In this document: one piece after another, positions 16,559-26,074 of the stretch
Layout of the letters: every line of letters begins with the position of its first letter
Numbering within the stretch: the first letter of the stretch is position 1
Source: JBBSJZ01 sp041751935
Lineage (GTDB): Bacteria; Planctomycetota; Planctomycetia; Pirellulales; Pirellulaceae
Assembly (NCBI GenBank): GCA_041751935.1
Contig: JBGSIA010000100.1
Coordinates: forward strand, 85,915 to 149,914
Direction of reading: 5' to 3'
DNA: 64,000 bases
Position numbers and translations under genes: made by a program
Notes under the pieces: model-generated
The model's input: the letters and a program-made list of their open reading frames with translations, nothing else
Database searches by the model: none
What the model was told of the DNA's origin: nothing

Positions 16559-18511
16559 ATGTCCTCTAACGCCGTTGATTTTCAAGGACTCCAGGTAGCC
16601 TCGCTCGAGAGTCGCCGCGCCGACGATATGGCTCGATTAATCGAGCGGCACGGCGGTATTCCTCATGTGAGTCCCTCCATGCGTGAGGTGCCGATCGAAC
16701 CCAATCGACCGGCGATCGATTTTGCTTACCGGCTGATGACCGGGCACATCGGTACCGTGATCTTGATGACTGGTGTCGGCTTTCGTTTTCTCGTCAAGAG
16801 TGTCGAGCGACACTTGGATGTTCAGCGATTCCTAGACACGCTTTCGGATGTTGTCACGATTGCTCGCGGGCCAAAGCCGGCAGCCGTGATGCGAGAGTTC
16901 GGGCTCACGCCAACGTACCGGGTTCCCGAGCCAAACACATGGCGCGAGTTATTGCAAACGATCGACGCGAACTTTAGCGTTGCCAACCAAACCGTTGGTG
17001 TACAAGAGTACGGAGTGAGCAACGCATCGTTGACTGCCGGTTTGGAAGCTCGAGGGGCAACCGTGGAATCCGTTCGTGTCTATGGTTGGGACTTCCCGGA
17101 AAACACCGACGCGCTGCAAGCAAACGTCCGTGCTCTGGCGTGCGGCGAACGCGATCTTTTGTTGGTGACCAGTGCACATCAAGTCGTCAATATGTTGCGG
17201 ATGGCTGAGCAGTTACAGCTCGTGGATGAGTTGAGGAGGGGATTGCGCGGAACGGTCATCGCCTCGATCGGACCGACCACTACCCAGATGCTGCAGGAGT
17301 GTGACTTGAGCATCGACATCGAACCCACGCATCCCAAGATGGGTCACCTCGTTGCTGAAACAGCCAAGCGGGCAGCGTCACTCGTGCAAGCCAAACGGTC
17401 GCTGCGCATCGTCTTGAGTCAGAACCCGTCCAATTCAAGTGAGCATCATCACGACCAGCACCCGTCGACGTCGAGTTTGTTCATGCAAGCGTGTCGCGGC
17501 GAACCGACATCGCGAACGCCGATTTGGATGATGCGTCAAGCGGGCCGGTACATGAGCGAGTATCGTGACGTTCGTGCCAAGCAATCCTTTCTGGAACTGT
17601 GTCAAAACCCACAGTTATGCAGTGAAGTGATGTGTACTGCGGTGGACCGACTTGGGGTTGATGCGGCGATCATATTCTCGGACCTGCTACCGATTCTGAT
17701 TCCCATGGGATTGGATCTGGAGTTCGTTGCTGGTGATGGCCCAGTCATTCATAATCCAATCTGTGAACCAGCGGACGTGAAGCGGATTCGCGGCTTGGAC
17801 GATCCGTCGGACTTAGACTATGTCTTTGAAACGGTGCGCCAAACACGAAGAGACCTGCCGGAATCGATTCCTTTGATCGGATTTGCCGGCGCACCGTTTA
17901 CGTTGGCCAGCTATGCCATCGAAGGAGGCGGATCGCGTCAGTACTTGGGGACGAAGTCATTGATGTATTCGGAGTCCGGTGCTTGGGATGAATTGATGTC
18001 CAAGCTCTCCGGTGCAATCGTTGTGTATTTGAATGAGCAAATCCGAGCCGGGGCGCAGTGTGTGCAGTTGTTCGATAGTTGGGCTGGCTGTCTATCACCA
18101 ATGGACTATGACCATTACGTATTACCTTGGATGCGAGAGATATTTGCTGGCATTTTACCCGGAGTTCCCGTTATCAATTTTGCGACCGGAAATCCAGAGT
18201 TGTTACCGCTGCTGAGGATTGATTCTCGTACCGTCGTCGGCATTGATTGGCGAATCTCGCTCGATTTGGCTTGGCAGCGACTCGGGCATGACTGCAGTGT
18301 TCAAGGCAATCTCGACCCAGCAGTTCTGTTGACGAATCGCGATCGAATCCGCGTTGCCGTGGAAGAGGTTCTTAGCAACGCGGCCGGTCGGCCCGGACAC
18401 ATCTTTAATCTCGGCCACGGCATTCATAAGGAAACGCCGGTGGAGAACGCGATCGCGTTGGTCGAATTGGTGAAAGAACTCAGCCAGCGCGGTGAGGCAT
18501 CCGACGCGTGA
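16559..18511 (+). CDS. hemDE: Fused uroporphyrinogen-III synthase / uroporphyrinogen decarboxylase
   Basis: 650 residues in one frame. Residues 1-280 match HemD (LQVASLESRRADDMARLIERH opening with the family pattern, ILMTGVGFRFLV, YGWDFPENTDAL, LLLVTSAHQVVNML, TVIASIGPTT). Residues about 305-650 are a full-length HemE: TPIWMMRQAGRYMSEYR, DAAIIFSDLLPILIPMG, IGFAGAPFTLASYAIEGGG, INFATGNPEL, VQGNLDPAVLL, FNLGHGIHKETP. They are joined by a Ser/His-rich linker (SEHHHDQHPSTSS). Together they would convert hydroxymethylbilane to coproporphyrinogen III, two successive steps of haem synthesis. An internal in-frame ATG at 17483 could give free HemE. The stop overlaps fhcB by GTGA. Confidence 0.93.
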   Translation: MSSNAVDFQGLQVASLESRRADDMARLIERHGGIPHVSPSMREVPIEPNRPAIDFAYRLMTGHIGTVILMTGVGFRFLVKSVERHLDVQRFLDTLSDVVTIARGPKPAAVMREFGLTPTYRVPEPNTWRELLQTIDANFSVANQTVGVQEYGVSNASLTAGLEARGATVESVRVYGWDFPENTDALQANVRALACGERDLLLVTSAHQVVNMLRMAEQLQLVDELRRGLRGTVIASIGPTTTQMLQECDLSIDIEPTHPKMGHLVAETAKRAASLVQAKRSLRIVLSQNPSNSSEHHHDQHPSTSSLFMQACRGEPTSRTPIWMMRQAGRYMSEYRDVRAKQSFLELCQNPQLCSEVMCTAVDRLGVDAAIIFSDLLPILIPMGLDLEFVAGDGPVIHNPICEPADVKRIRGLDDPSDLDYVFETVRQTRRDLPESIPLIGFAGAPFTLASYAIEGGGSRQYLGTKSLMYSESGAWDELMSKLSGAIVVYLNEQIRAGAQCVQLFDSWAGCLSPMDYDHYVLPWMREIFAGILPGVPVINFATGNPELLPLLRIDSRTVVGIDWRISLDLAWQRLGHDCSVQGNLDPAVLLTNRDRIRVAVEEVLSNAAGRPGHIFNLGHGIHKETPVENAIALVELVKELSQRGEASDA

Positions 18512-19584
18512 ATGGCCAAGCGATGACCGTCTGTCCGTTCTGTCCCTTAGCGTGCGACGATATTGAGTTCACGACGAAGCCTGAGAGCCCGTTGCTGAAG
18601 GTCAGTGTTGATTGTCCGCTGGCAAGAGAACGGTTCCGCGATGCGATGAACCCTTCACCTGGTCGTATTGGGGACCGTCTGGCATCCACCGGAGAACTGA
18701 AACAGCATCTCAGCAAACTTTGCGATGCTGCCGAAAATATCGTTGTCATTACTGATGGTGTGGATTTGGCGACATCGAGAACGCTCGAACAACTGCAAAC
18801 CGATCAACGGATTAAGTGGTTACTCAGCCAGTCGCCGTTGTCCGAATCTTGGCAGCGAACGGTCAGCCGAGACGGGATGATTTCCTCCACTCTTGGCGAC
18901 ATTCGTGCTCATGCCGACTTGCTGTGGTTTTTAGGCAATCCACAGGCCAAATCGCCACGAATCGAACACTTTCTTCTCGACCGCAATCGTCTCGCTCAAC
19001 AGATTCATTCCCAGGGAAACATAGACCTCGATTTTCTCGCTGAGGTAGCACTAGCGACGCGGTCAAATGATACTCCGGTCACGCCGCGAGCTAGGGAACT
19101 TGCTGTGGCAATCAAGGAGTCTCGTTACTTTGCGATTGTAATCGGCGACGATGCGTTCGATGCCAGGATGGCGGACGCGGGGCTGAGTCTATTGATTCAG
19201 TGGCTGTGGCGTCTCAATGCGACTAATCGTGCTGTGGCACTGCACATGGATTCGGCCGCGACGAGTCGGGCGGTCCATCGTTGGCGTACGAATCGTTCGC
19301 TCGCTAGCAGTACAGGGGCATGTTTTGCTGCCAACACGCTTGTCGTTCGTATCGGCGATGCGATTCAGCAGACACCTGCGACAAATGTTTTGCTTGCCAG
19401 CAGCGATCCGGGGCCAGATTATGCGAACGTTTTCCTACCGATGTCGATCCTGGGTATCCATCACGCTGGCGTGATTATCCGCGGTGACGGGACGGTCACG
19501 TTGCCTTTGTCAAAGATCGCATCGTCTGAGTATCCAACAGCCCTCCAGTGGCTGAGCGAATCTTTAACAGAATCCGCAACCTGA
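18508..19584 (+). CDS. fhcB: Formylmethanofuran dehydrogenase subunit B-like (FhcB)
   Basis: 358 residues starting GTG 18508, overlapping the hemDE stop as GTGA; an in-frame ATG at 18523 is the alternative. N-terminal iron-sulfur motif CPFCPLAC with Cys9, Cys12, Cys16 and then Cys36 (VDCPLARERF) is the four-cysteine [4Fe-4S] pattern of FwdB/FmdB. It is shorter than archaeal FwdB (about 430), consistent with the bacterial FhcB of the formyltransferase/hydrolase complex, part of tetrahydromethanopterin-dependent formaldehyde oxidation, which occurs in planctomycetes. FhcA, FhcC and FhcD are not in this window. Why it is coupled to a haem gene is unclear. Confidence 0.85.
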   Translation: MNGQAMTVCPFCPLACDDIEFTTKPESPLLKVSVDCPLARERFRDAMNPSPGRIGDRLASTGELKQHLSKLCDAAENIVVITDGVDLATSRTLEQLQTDQRIKWLLSQSPLSESWQRTVSRDGMISSTLGDIRAHADLLWFLGNPQAKSPRIEHFLLDRNRLAQQIHSQGNIDLDFLAEVALATRSNDTPVTPRARELAVAIKESRYFAIVIGDDAFDARMADAGLSLLIQWLWRLNATNRAVALHMDSAATSRAVHRWRTNRSLASSTGACFAANTLVVRIGDAIQQTPATNVLLASSDPGPDYANVFLPMSILGIHHAGVIIRGDGTVTLPLSKIASSEYPTALQWLSESLTESAT

Positions 19585-19681
19585 ATCCTGGATGCAGTTT
19601 TTGTTTTGTGGATGGTATATCCTGTGTCGTCGTCAATTTCTGAATCTCAACCACCTTTCGATTCTTATTCCGCAGGTAAAG

Positions 19682-20674
19682 ATGAGCCAAAATCGCGTCT
19701 ATCTCACAGATTTTATCAACGACTCGCTCGACGTCGAGCGTGAAGTACTTGGCTCAATTGCGGACATCATCGCGCTGGACGCCTACGATGAATCTGAATT
19801 GATCGGAACCATCGACGACGCGGCGGCAGTCATGATGTTTCATAACTTGTCCATGAGCGAGGCTTCGATCAGCCGGTTGAAACAATGTCGATTGATTGTC
19901 CGGTGTGGCGTTGGAATCGATAACGTCGACTACGCGTTTGCTAGACAGTGCGGAATCCCGGTAGCCAATGTCCCGGATTATGGTACCGAAGAAGTTGCTG
20001 ACTCGGCGATCGGTATGATGCTCGCGATGACACGCGGCATTCATCTGTACAACAGTCGTATGAGTCGCCAAACCCTTCCGTGGATGTACCACGTTGCTAA
20101 GCCATTGTACCGATTGCGCGATCGTGTATTGGGGATAGTTGGACTGGGAAGGATCGGAATTGCCGTCGCTTTGCGTGCGCAAGCACTCGGAATGGACGTA
20201 CGATTTTTTGACCCTCTCCTTGCCGATGGGTACGACAAGGCAATCGGTATTCGACGCGTCGAATCGCTTGAGGAACTGATGCGACAATCGTATGTGCTGA
20301 GTCTGCATTGCCCACTGACGGCCAGCACGCGACAAATGATTAATGCTCAATCATTGGCGTGGATGCCTCGCGGAAGTTATCTCGTAAACACTGCCCGTGG
20401 GAACATTGTGGATGTCAACTCGCTTCCCGAGGTGCTTCAAAGTGGTCAACTCGCGGGCGCAGCGATTGACGTACTGCCGGGAGAACCACCGAGCGACAGT
20501 CATCCTCTTTTGGTAGCTTGGCGAGATCCCAACCACGCAGCCTTTGAGCGGTTGATCGTCAATCCTCATTCCGCGTTTTATTGCGAAGAAGGTCTGTTGG
20601 AGATGCGACGCAAGGGTGCCGAGGCTTGTCGCCGTGCATTAACCGGCGAGACAATCCGCAACGTCGTGAACTAG
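19682..20674 (+). CDS. CtBP-like D-2-hydroxyacid dehydrogenase
   Basis: 330 residues from ATG 19682, which has AGGTAA upstream; the ATG at 19592 would add 30 unrelated residues. Catalytic and NAD-binding features: RCGVGIDNVDYAFARQCGIP (72-91), glycine motif GIVGLGRIG (151-159), Arg239 in NTARGNIVD, Glu268 in LPGEPP, His296 in NPHSAFY followed by EEGLLEMRRKGAE. This tail is the C-terminal binding protein (CtBP) branch of NAD-dependent D-2-hydroxyacid dehydrogenases, called by automated pipelines 'C-terminal binding protein' or phosphoglycerate dehydrogenase-like. Substrate unknown. 97 bp after fhcB, so possibly a separate transcript. Confidence 0.92.
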   Translation: MSQNRVYLTDFINDSLDVEREVLGSIADIIALDAYDESELIGTIDDAAAVMMFHNLSMSEASISRLKQCRLIVRCGVGIDNVDYAFARQCGIPVANVPDYGTEEVADSAIGMMLAMTRGIHLYNSRMSRQTLPWMYHVAKPLYRLRDRVLGIVGLGRIGIAVALRAQALGMDVRFFDPLLADGYDKAIGIRRVESLEELMRQSYVLSLHCPLTASTRQMINAQSLAWMPRGSYLVNTARGNIVDVNSLPEVLQSGQLAGAAIDVLPGEPPSDSHPLLVAWRDPNHAAFERLIVNPHSAFYCEEGLLEMRRKGAEACRRALTGETIRNVVN

Positions 20675-20688
20675 TTATTGTTCGCGAA

Positions 20689-21438
20689 CTATTTGCTGAA
20701 CGTGCTCTGGATCATCACCAGCATCTTGCCGTCGTTGTCCGTTGGATCGACATCGTACATCCGCAGGAACAGTCGACCGGATTGTTTGGCAATGAAGTCT
20801 TGTCCGTCGGCAATGGGAAACGGTTTGGCTTCCGCGAGATCTTTCGGCGAGTTTGCGACCACCGCGATCAGTGTACCCAGCTTGATGCGGTTGTCGCGCG
20901 GACGCAGTTCTTCGGGAATCTCAATTCCTTCAGGCCCCGTCTCATAGACAACCTTCCAAGTCCCTTTCACTTCAATGTGCACGGGCATTCCTTCACTCAA
21001 TGTTGCACCGGAGTCTTGCCAGGTTAAGTTCGCTTGTACCGTCATGAGCTGGCGATCTTCCGCTGATTGATTGCTCAAAATCCGGCTTAAACCTTCCTGG
21101 GCGAGCGTGTAGTTGGGAACCAACCGCACAAGTGACGTATAAACTTCACGAGCCTTATCAAACTGCTTTTTACGTTCATACTCAGCCGCTAGTTTTTCGG
21201 CTTTGCTAATGAACTCTTTGTGCAATACCAGCAGCTGCGAGTCGGTCGGCATTTCGTCAGGATTCTCCGCCACATCGCGCATTTGTTGCTGCAACCGCTC
21301 GGCCTGTTTTTCCATTTGCAGACGAAGTCGTTCTTCGTTGCGTTTGGCCACAGGAGTTTGAGCGAACAATTGCGAGCTCGCTAAACCTATCAATAGCACT
21401 GTTGCTGCGATCACGGTTTCGATTTTCCAGAGTGTCAT
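20689..21438 (-). CDS. Secreted coiled-coil protein with a LecA-like C-terminal domain
   Basis: 249 residues from ATG 21438. Signal peptide 1-27 (IETVIAATVLLIGLASSQLFA). Residues 30-125 are charged and helical (NEERLRLQMEKQAERLQQQ, KAEKLAAEYERKKQFDKA), consistent with a coiled coil or TPR-like hairpin. Residues about 133-246 resemble the beta-sandwich of PA-I galactose lectin and related domains: GTWKVV, LGTLIAVVA, then SGRLFLRMYDVDPTDNDGKM, which recalls the lectin calcium/sugar loop. It starts 53 bp after the RND pump stop on the same strand and so probably belongs to that operon. No function is assigned; sugar binding is inference. Confidence 0.7.
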   Translation of the reverse strand: MTLWKIETVIAATVLLIGLASSQLFAQTPVAKRNEERLRLQMEKQAERLQQQMRDVAENPDEMPTDSQLLVLHKEFISKAEKLAAEYERKKQFDKAREVYTSLVRLVPNYTLAQEGLSRILSNQSAEDRQLMTVQANLTWQDSGATLSEGMPVHIEVKGTWKVVYETGPEGIEIPEELRPRDNRIKLGTLIAVVANSPKDLAEAKPFPIADGQDFIAKQSGRLFLRMYDVDPTDNDGKMLVMIQSTFSK

Positions 21439-21491
21439 AGTACTTGACCGATGGATGAAGCGAAGAAATTTGACTTTACGAATGAACAATT

Positions 21492-24400
21492 CTACTCCTT
21501 CCGCATCAAGCGTGCGGGAATCGCAGCAAGATCGTCAAAGAACGTGTAAAGGACTGGAATAGCTAGTAAGGTCAGTAGGAGCGATAGCGTCTGGCCACCG
21601 GCGGCAAGCACCGCGATCGAGCGACGCTCTTCCGCACCGGGTCCGGTGGCGATCAACAGTGGCAAGAGTCCGGCAACGAACGACAGCGTCGTCATCAAGA
21701 TGGGTCGCAATCGGTCGCGGTTGGCACGCATGATTGCCGAATGTCGATCAAGCCCTTGTGAACGCAATACGTTAGTATGATCGACTTGTAAGATCGCCGC
21801 CTTCTTAACGACTCCGAACAAAACTAAGATCCCGAGTGCTGAGTAGAGATTCAATGTTTCACCGCCCCAATACAAACTCAATAAGCCAAACGGAATTGCC
21901 AGAGGAAGCGACAACAAGATGATCAGCGGATAGACTAGGTTTTCGTATTGTGCCGCCAATACAATGTACATAAACACAAAGGACATCAAAAATGTCCAAC
22001 CGAAATCGGTGATCGTCCGTTCGAGTTCCCGACCACCGCCGAGTACTTCGACATTGAACCCAGGCGGTATGCCGATTTGCTTAGCAGCTTGTGCCATTGC
22101 GGCGGCTTGATCAGCCAGGGCATAGCCGGGAGCCACGTTCGCTCGTACGGCTACCATGCGTTGGCGGCTGAGTCGGTCGATACGCGAGGCCGCCTGATTG
22201 GTCTTGAAGTTGACGACGTTGTCAATTCGCGTCAACGGCGCAGATGGTGATGTTTCGGTTGCTGATGTTGCGTCCGCGCTGGTGCGGACGTAGAGCTGCG
22301 ATATGGACGCGACATCTCGACGATCAATGCCCACCAATCGCAGTTCGACATCGTAAGCATCACCGGCTCGCAGGTCGAGATAACGCGATACTCGGTCATC
22401 ACCGCCCACAGCGACTCGCAAGGTATCAGCAATCTCACGAATCTCGACCCCCATTACCGCAGCGCGGTTTCGATCGATCGAGACCAATAGCTCCGGGTTG
22501 TCGATTTGTAATGTCGAATACACATCAACGACACCCGGTAATTGTTCTGCGGCTTGGCGCAGCTCTTCACTGTAGGTTAATAGCCGTTCTGGATCGGGTC
22601 CGGTGATCGCCAAGTCGATATCGACTGGAGCCCCTTGACGCAGTGACGTGAGGTTACGCACGCTAATTCGCAAGTCCTTGATACTGCCCAATCGTTTACG
22701 GATCTCGCTCATCTTGTCTCGCTGGCTATAGTTGCCTCGCCAAGCGGCCCCTGGGTCACCGGCGAGCAGTCCAGACCACAATCGATCAAGCGAAAATGTG
22801 CGTTTTCGGCTGTCGACAAGTCGGACGAACATTTCTGCACGATTGACATCACCGAAACCGCGTGTCCCCACGGTCGTCATCACCGTTTCGATTCCCGCGA
22901 CTTCGGTCAATTTTGATTCGATTGCGTCGATGGTTGTTCGCATCGCCAATAAGCTTGCGCCCTGATTCGCTTCAGCACGTATTTCGAACTCAGACTCGTC
23001 CACGTTCAGCGGCACATAGTCACGCTGTACCCACTTGCTCAGTGGTACGTTCGATGCGATGACCAGGATGACGATTAGCAACACCAACCAACGAAATCGA
23101 AGTGAAATCGCCAATAGCGACAAGTAGATTGTTTCAATCCATCCATAAAAACCTCTTCGCGATTTTGCTATCACGCTTCCTGATGCAGTTGATTGTGGCG
23201 TCGCAGGTCGCAATAGCTTGCTACACATCATCGGAGTAAGCGAAAAGCTGATCAGCATCGAAATGAGGATTGCGATGGTCGCGGTAACACCAAATTCAAA
23301 CAGCAAACGCCCCGTAACGCTGGAGAGGAACGACACGGGCAAGAATACAATGACCAAGGAAAGCGTGGTCGCGAGTACGGCTAGGCCAATTTCTTTTGTC
23401 CCTAAAACCGCTGCCTCGGCAGGCTGCATGCCTTTTTCTTCGATGCAGTGGAACACGTTCTCTAGGACGACGATTGCATCGTCAATGACGACACCCACCA
23501 TCAGCACAAGCGCCAGCATTGTCACGTTGTTGAGCGTGAAACCGAACCACTTCATGAAAGCGAATGTCGCGATAATTGAAGCAGGAATTGCTACCGCAGC
23601 GATCAATGTCGAACGCCAGGAACGCATGAAAATCAGTACCGTCAAGCATGCTAGTATGCTACCTGAAACCAAGTGCCTCTCTATCTCGTGCAAGGCTTCG
23701 ACAATATACCGAGACTGGTCCTGAATCACCGTGACTTCAACATCAGAGGGAAGTAACTCCTGGCATCGTGGCAATCGCTCCTTCACTCCATCGATCACGG
23801 CAACTGTGTTCTGGCCGGACTGGCGTTGCACTTCGAGCAATACCGCTGGTTTGCCGTTGAGTCGTGCCAGTGTACGCACTTCCTTGGTCCCATCGGTAAC
23901 ACTGCCGAGATCTGACAGACGTATCGCAGTATCGCCGATGGTGGTGACTACGAGATTGGGAAAATTCCTCGCTTCGGCAACACGTCCGAGGGTACGAAGG
24001 GATCGTTCGCGTTGGCCTTCGTCGACACGCCCTCCCGGCACTTCGGCGTTTTGCCGCACGAGCGCCTCCCGCACTTCCAATATCGACAATTGATGTGCGG
24101 CCAGTCGGCGAGCATCGATATCAACCTGTACCGCTCGATCCGCAGCCCCAGCAATCAGAACTTGCCCCACTCCGCGCGACGATTCGATAACGTTCTTGAC
24201 GTAGCGATCGGCGAGCATGAACAGCTCACGTGCAGAGCGTGGACCGGAAACGGCAAGCGTCAATATCGGCGACGAATCCAAGTCTTGTTTCTGGACAATC
24301 GGTGGGTCGATCCCTGGCGGCAATCGGTTCGCAACACTGGCAACGGCGTCCCGAACGTCCTGGATCGCCGCGTCGATATTGCGATCGAGCTGGACCGTGA

Positions 24401-24680
24401 TGATGACAAAGGATCGTCCGTCTGCGGATATCGAACGCAACTCGTCGATCCCGGCGACCGTAGCAACGGCGTCTTCGATGATCGAACTAACTTCGCTCTC
24501 AACTTCCGTCGACGCCGCACCGACGTAGGTTGTACGAACATAAATTTGCGGCAAATCCATGTTCGGAAAACGGTCGACACCCAATTGCGGAAACGCGACC
24601 AGACCCGCAACGACCAATGCTGTGATCAACATCAAGGCGAATACCGGACGTTTGACGCAAACCTCAGCGAGCCAATACAT
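21492..24680 (-). CDS. RND-type (HAE1/AcrB-like) inner-membrane efflux pump
   Basis: 1062 residues, normal for AcrB/MexB-type pumps. N-terminal TM1 (PVFALMLITALVVAGLVAF) is followed by a large porter loop with typical PNMDLPQIYVRTTYVGAAS, then TM2-TM6 with the proton-relay pair of adjacent Asp in VGVVIDDAIVVLENVF, a second loop, and TM8-TM12 (GLLSLYWGGETLNLYSALG, RPILMTTLSFVAGLLPLL). Proton-driven export of hydrophobic compounds. The 5' end overlaps the adaptor gene by 17 bp, so they are translated together. No TolC-like outer-membrane gene is nearby. Substrate not predictable. Confidence 0.95.
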   Translation of the reverse strand: MYWLAEVCVKRPVFALMLITALVVAGLVAFPQLGVDRFPNMDLPQIYVRTTYVGAASTEVESEVSSIIEDAVATVAGIDELRSISADGRSFVIITVQLDRNIDAAIQDVRDAVASVANRLPPGIDPPIVQKQDLDSSPILTLAVSGPRSARELFMLADRYVKNVIESSRGVGQVLIAGAADRAVQVDIDARRLAAHQLSILEVREALVRQNAEVPGGRVDEGQRERSLRTLGRVAEARNFPNLVVTTIGDTAIRLSDLGSVTDGTKEVRTLARLNGKPAVLLEVQRQSGQNTVAVIDGVKERLPRCQELLPSDVEVTVIQDQSRYIVEALHEIERHLVSGSILACLTVLIFMRSWRSTLIAAVAIPASIIATFAFMKWFGFTLNNVTMLALVLMVGVVIDDAIVVLENVFHCIEEKGMQPAEAAVLGTKEIGLAVLATTLSLVIVFLPVSFLSSVTGRLLFEFGVTATIAILISMLISFSLTPMMCSKLLRPATPQSTASGSVIAKSRRGFYGWIETIYLSLLAISLRFRWLVLLIVILVIASNVPLSKWVQRDYVPLNVDESEFEIRAEANQGASLLAMRTTIDAIESKLTEVAGIETVMTTVGTRGFGDVNRAEMFVRLVDSRKRTFSLDRLWSGLLAGDPGAAWRGNYSQRDKMSEIRKRLGSIKDLRISVRNLTSLRQGAPVDIDLAITGPDPERLLTYSEELRQAAEQLPGVVDVYSTLQIDNPELLVSIDRNRAAVMGVEIREIADTLRVAVGGDDRVSRYLDLRAGDAYDVELRLVGIDRRDVASISQLYVRTSADATSATETSPSAPLTRIDNVVNFKTNQAASRIDRLSRQRMVAVRANVAPGYALADQAAAMAQAAKQIGIPPGFNVEVLGGGRELERTITDFGWTFLMSFVFMYIVLAAQYENLVYPLIILLSLPLAIPFGLLSLYWGGETLNLYSALGILVLFGVVKKAAILQVDHTNVLRSQGLDRHSAIMRANRDRLRPILMTTLSFVAGLLPLLIATGPGAEERRSIAVLAAGGQTLSLLLTLLAIPVLYTFFDDLAAIPARLMRKE

Positions 24681-25902
24681 CGGAGCTCTTCTCTAACGGG
24701 GCGTCGTCAATGGCGACAGCGTTGGTCGATTCACGAACGTTTGCAACTCGGCCTACCGTAGCGTCAACGAGAATGCGATCACCGACGGCCAACCCACGTA
24801 GCACCTCACAGCGACCATCGCGACGTGCGCCTGTAAGAATTTCTTGTTCTTGAGCGACGCCATCGACAACTTTCCATACTTTCTCGGCACCGGCAAACTC
24901 GACAATGGACGTGTCTGGGACAACCAACGCCGTCGCGTCGGGATCGATGACCAAATCGGCTTCAACAAATAATCCCGTTCGCAGCCGATGGTCGGAATTG
25001 TCCACCAACGCCTCAAACGCGAGTGAGCGACTCTGCTGATCAAGCGCGGGGCTGACCCGAGTGATTTCAGCAACACGCGGTTGGGGCAACGATTCAATTC
25101 GCAACGAGATGCGTTGATCGATCGCGATTGCCTGGGCATGTCGCTCAGAAACGGTGCCGCGAAATCGCAGCGGATGAGTGCTAACGATCGCCGCGATCGG
25201 CTGCCCAATCGCCAAGAAAGTGCCCACAGCAACTTGTCGCTCACGCACAAAGCCGTTCAGCGGCGAACGAATGACCGCGTCGGTGAGTCGCTGGCGAGCG
25301 AGCGACAACTCAGCCTCGCGGACGCCGATGGTGGCAATCTTTTCATGGACACCGTTGAGGGCTGATGCGTAACGCGCATCAGCGACTTCAGCCGCAGCCT
25401 CGGCTAGATCGTACTCACCTTGTGAGATCGCGTTTTGGGACAGCAACGTCGCGGCACGCTTGAGACTACTTTCACTTTCGGCCAACATGGCTCGCTCTTG
25501 ACGGACTGGAGGCGCGTTCTCGGGTCGCAGTTTCTCAACGGGATCACCGTCGCGAAGTCCCACAGCCGATCTGGCTTGCTGCAGTTGCGCCTCGGCTTGG
25601 GCAACCTGCAATTGAAACTCGTCCTGGTCAAGTGTGACCAACGGGTCGCCCGCAGTAACTCGATCGCCCAAGTCGACATGCACTTGGGAAACGCGTCCAG
25701 CAACTTTGGCGCCGACCAACGACTGTTCATCAGCATAGAGACTGCCGTGACTGCGAACGATTGTCGGCCACTGGAAAAGCTGCAGAGTAACGACTTCGGC
25801 TTCGATGGTTTCCAGTGGCGTTTTCGTGTCTGCCTGAGACTCTGGCTTTGTAGGTGCCGTGCAACCGACCAGCGTCAACAGCAGCAAGCCAAAGCAACGC
25901 AT
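24664..25902 (-). CDS. RND efflux periplasmic adaptor lipoprotein (membrane fusion protein)
   Basis: 412 residues from ATG 25902 (a GTG at 25914 adds four). Short lipoprotein signal ending in lipobox LVGC, so it is anchored to a membrane by a lipid. Adaptor layout: barrel-sandwich/lipoyl halves (AKVAGRVSQVHVDLGDRV and RSPLNGFVRERQVAVGTF), alpha-hairpin between them (QVAQAEAQLQQARSAVG ... RLTD), then beta-barrel and membrane-proximal domains (LRTGLFVEADLVID, VLRGLAVGDRILVDA). Links the pump to an outer-membrane channel. First gene of the adaptor-pump-LecA-like set. Confidence 0.94.
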   Translation of the reverse strand: MRCFGLLLLTLVGCTAPTKPESQADTKTPLETIEAEVVTLQLFQWPTIVRSHGSLYADEQSLVGAKVAGRVSQVHVDLGDRVTAGDPLVTLDQDEFQLQVAQAEAQLQQARSAVGLRDGDPVEKLRPENAPPVRQERAMLAESESSLKRAATLLSQNAISQGEYDLAEAAAEVADARYASALNGVHEKIATIGVREAELSLARQRLTDAVIRSPLNGFVRERQVAVGTFLAIGQPIAAIVSTHPLRFRGTVSERHAQAIAIDQRISLRIESLPQPRVAEITRVSPALDQQSRSLAFEALVDNSDHRLRTGLFVEADLVIDPDATALVVPDTSIVEFAGAEKVWKVVDGVAQEQEILTGARRDGRCEVLRGLAVGDRILVDATVGRVANVRESTNAVAIDDAPLEKSSDVLAR

Positions 25903-26074
25903 GAATTCAAACACTCGCGGAAGGATGTCGGCGTGCCAAGGTCGACTGCCGCGCTGGGTATGGTGGGACGTGAGTAACTGCAGGCAGGTAAAGGAATGAA
26001 CGAAGCCGCTACTCTATTAAAGACGTCCCGCGACGCTGGATCAAGGATCAGCTGACTAGATCAACAATAAACTG

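Noticed and set aside
17483..18511. Separate hemE gene starting at the internal ATG
   Set aside because: The HemD part is in frame and uninterrupted, so one fused gene is simpler; internal initiation remains possible.
24012..24761. 249-codon plus-strand frame opposite the RND pump gene
   Set aside because: Shadow in the GC-structured coding frame of the pump; no motif.
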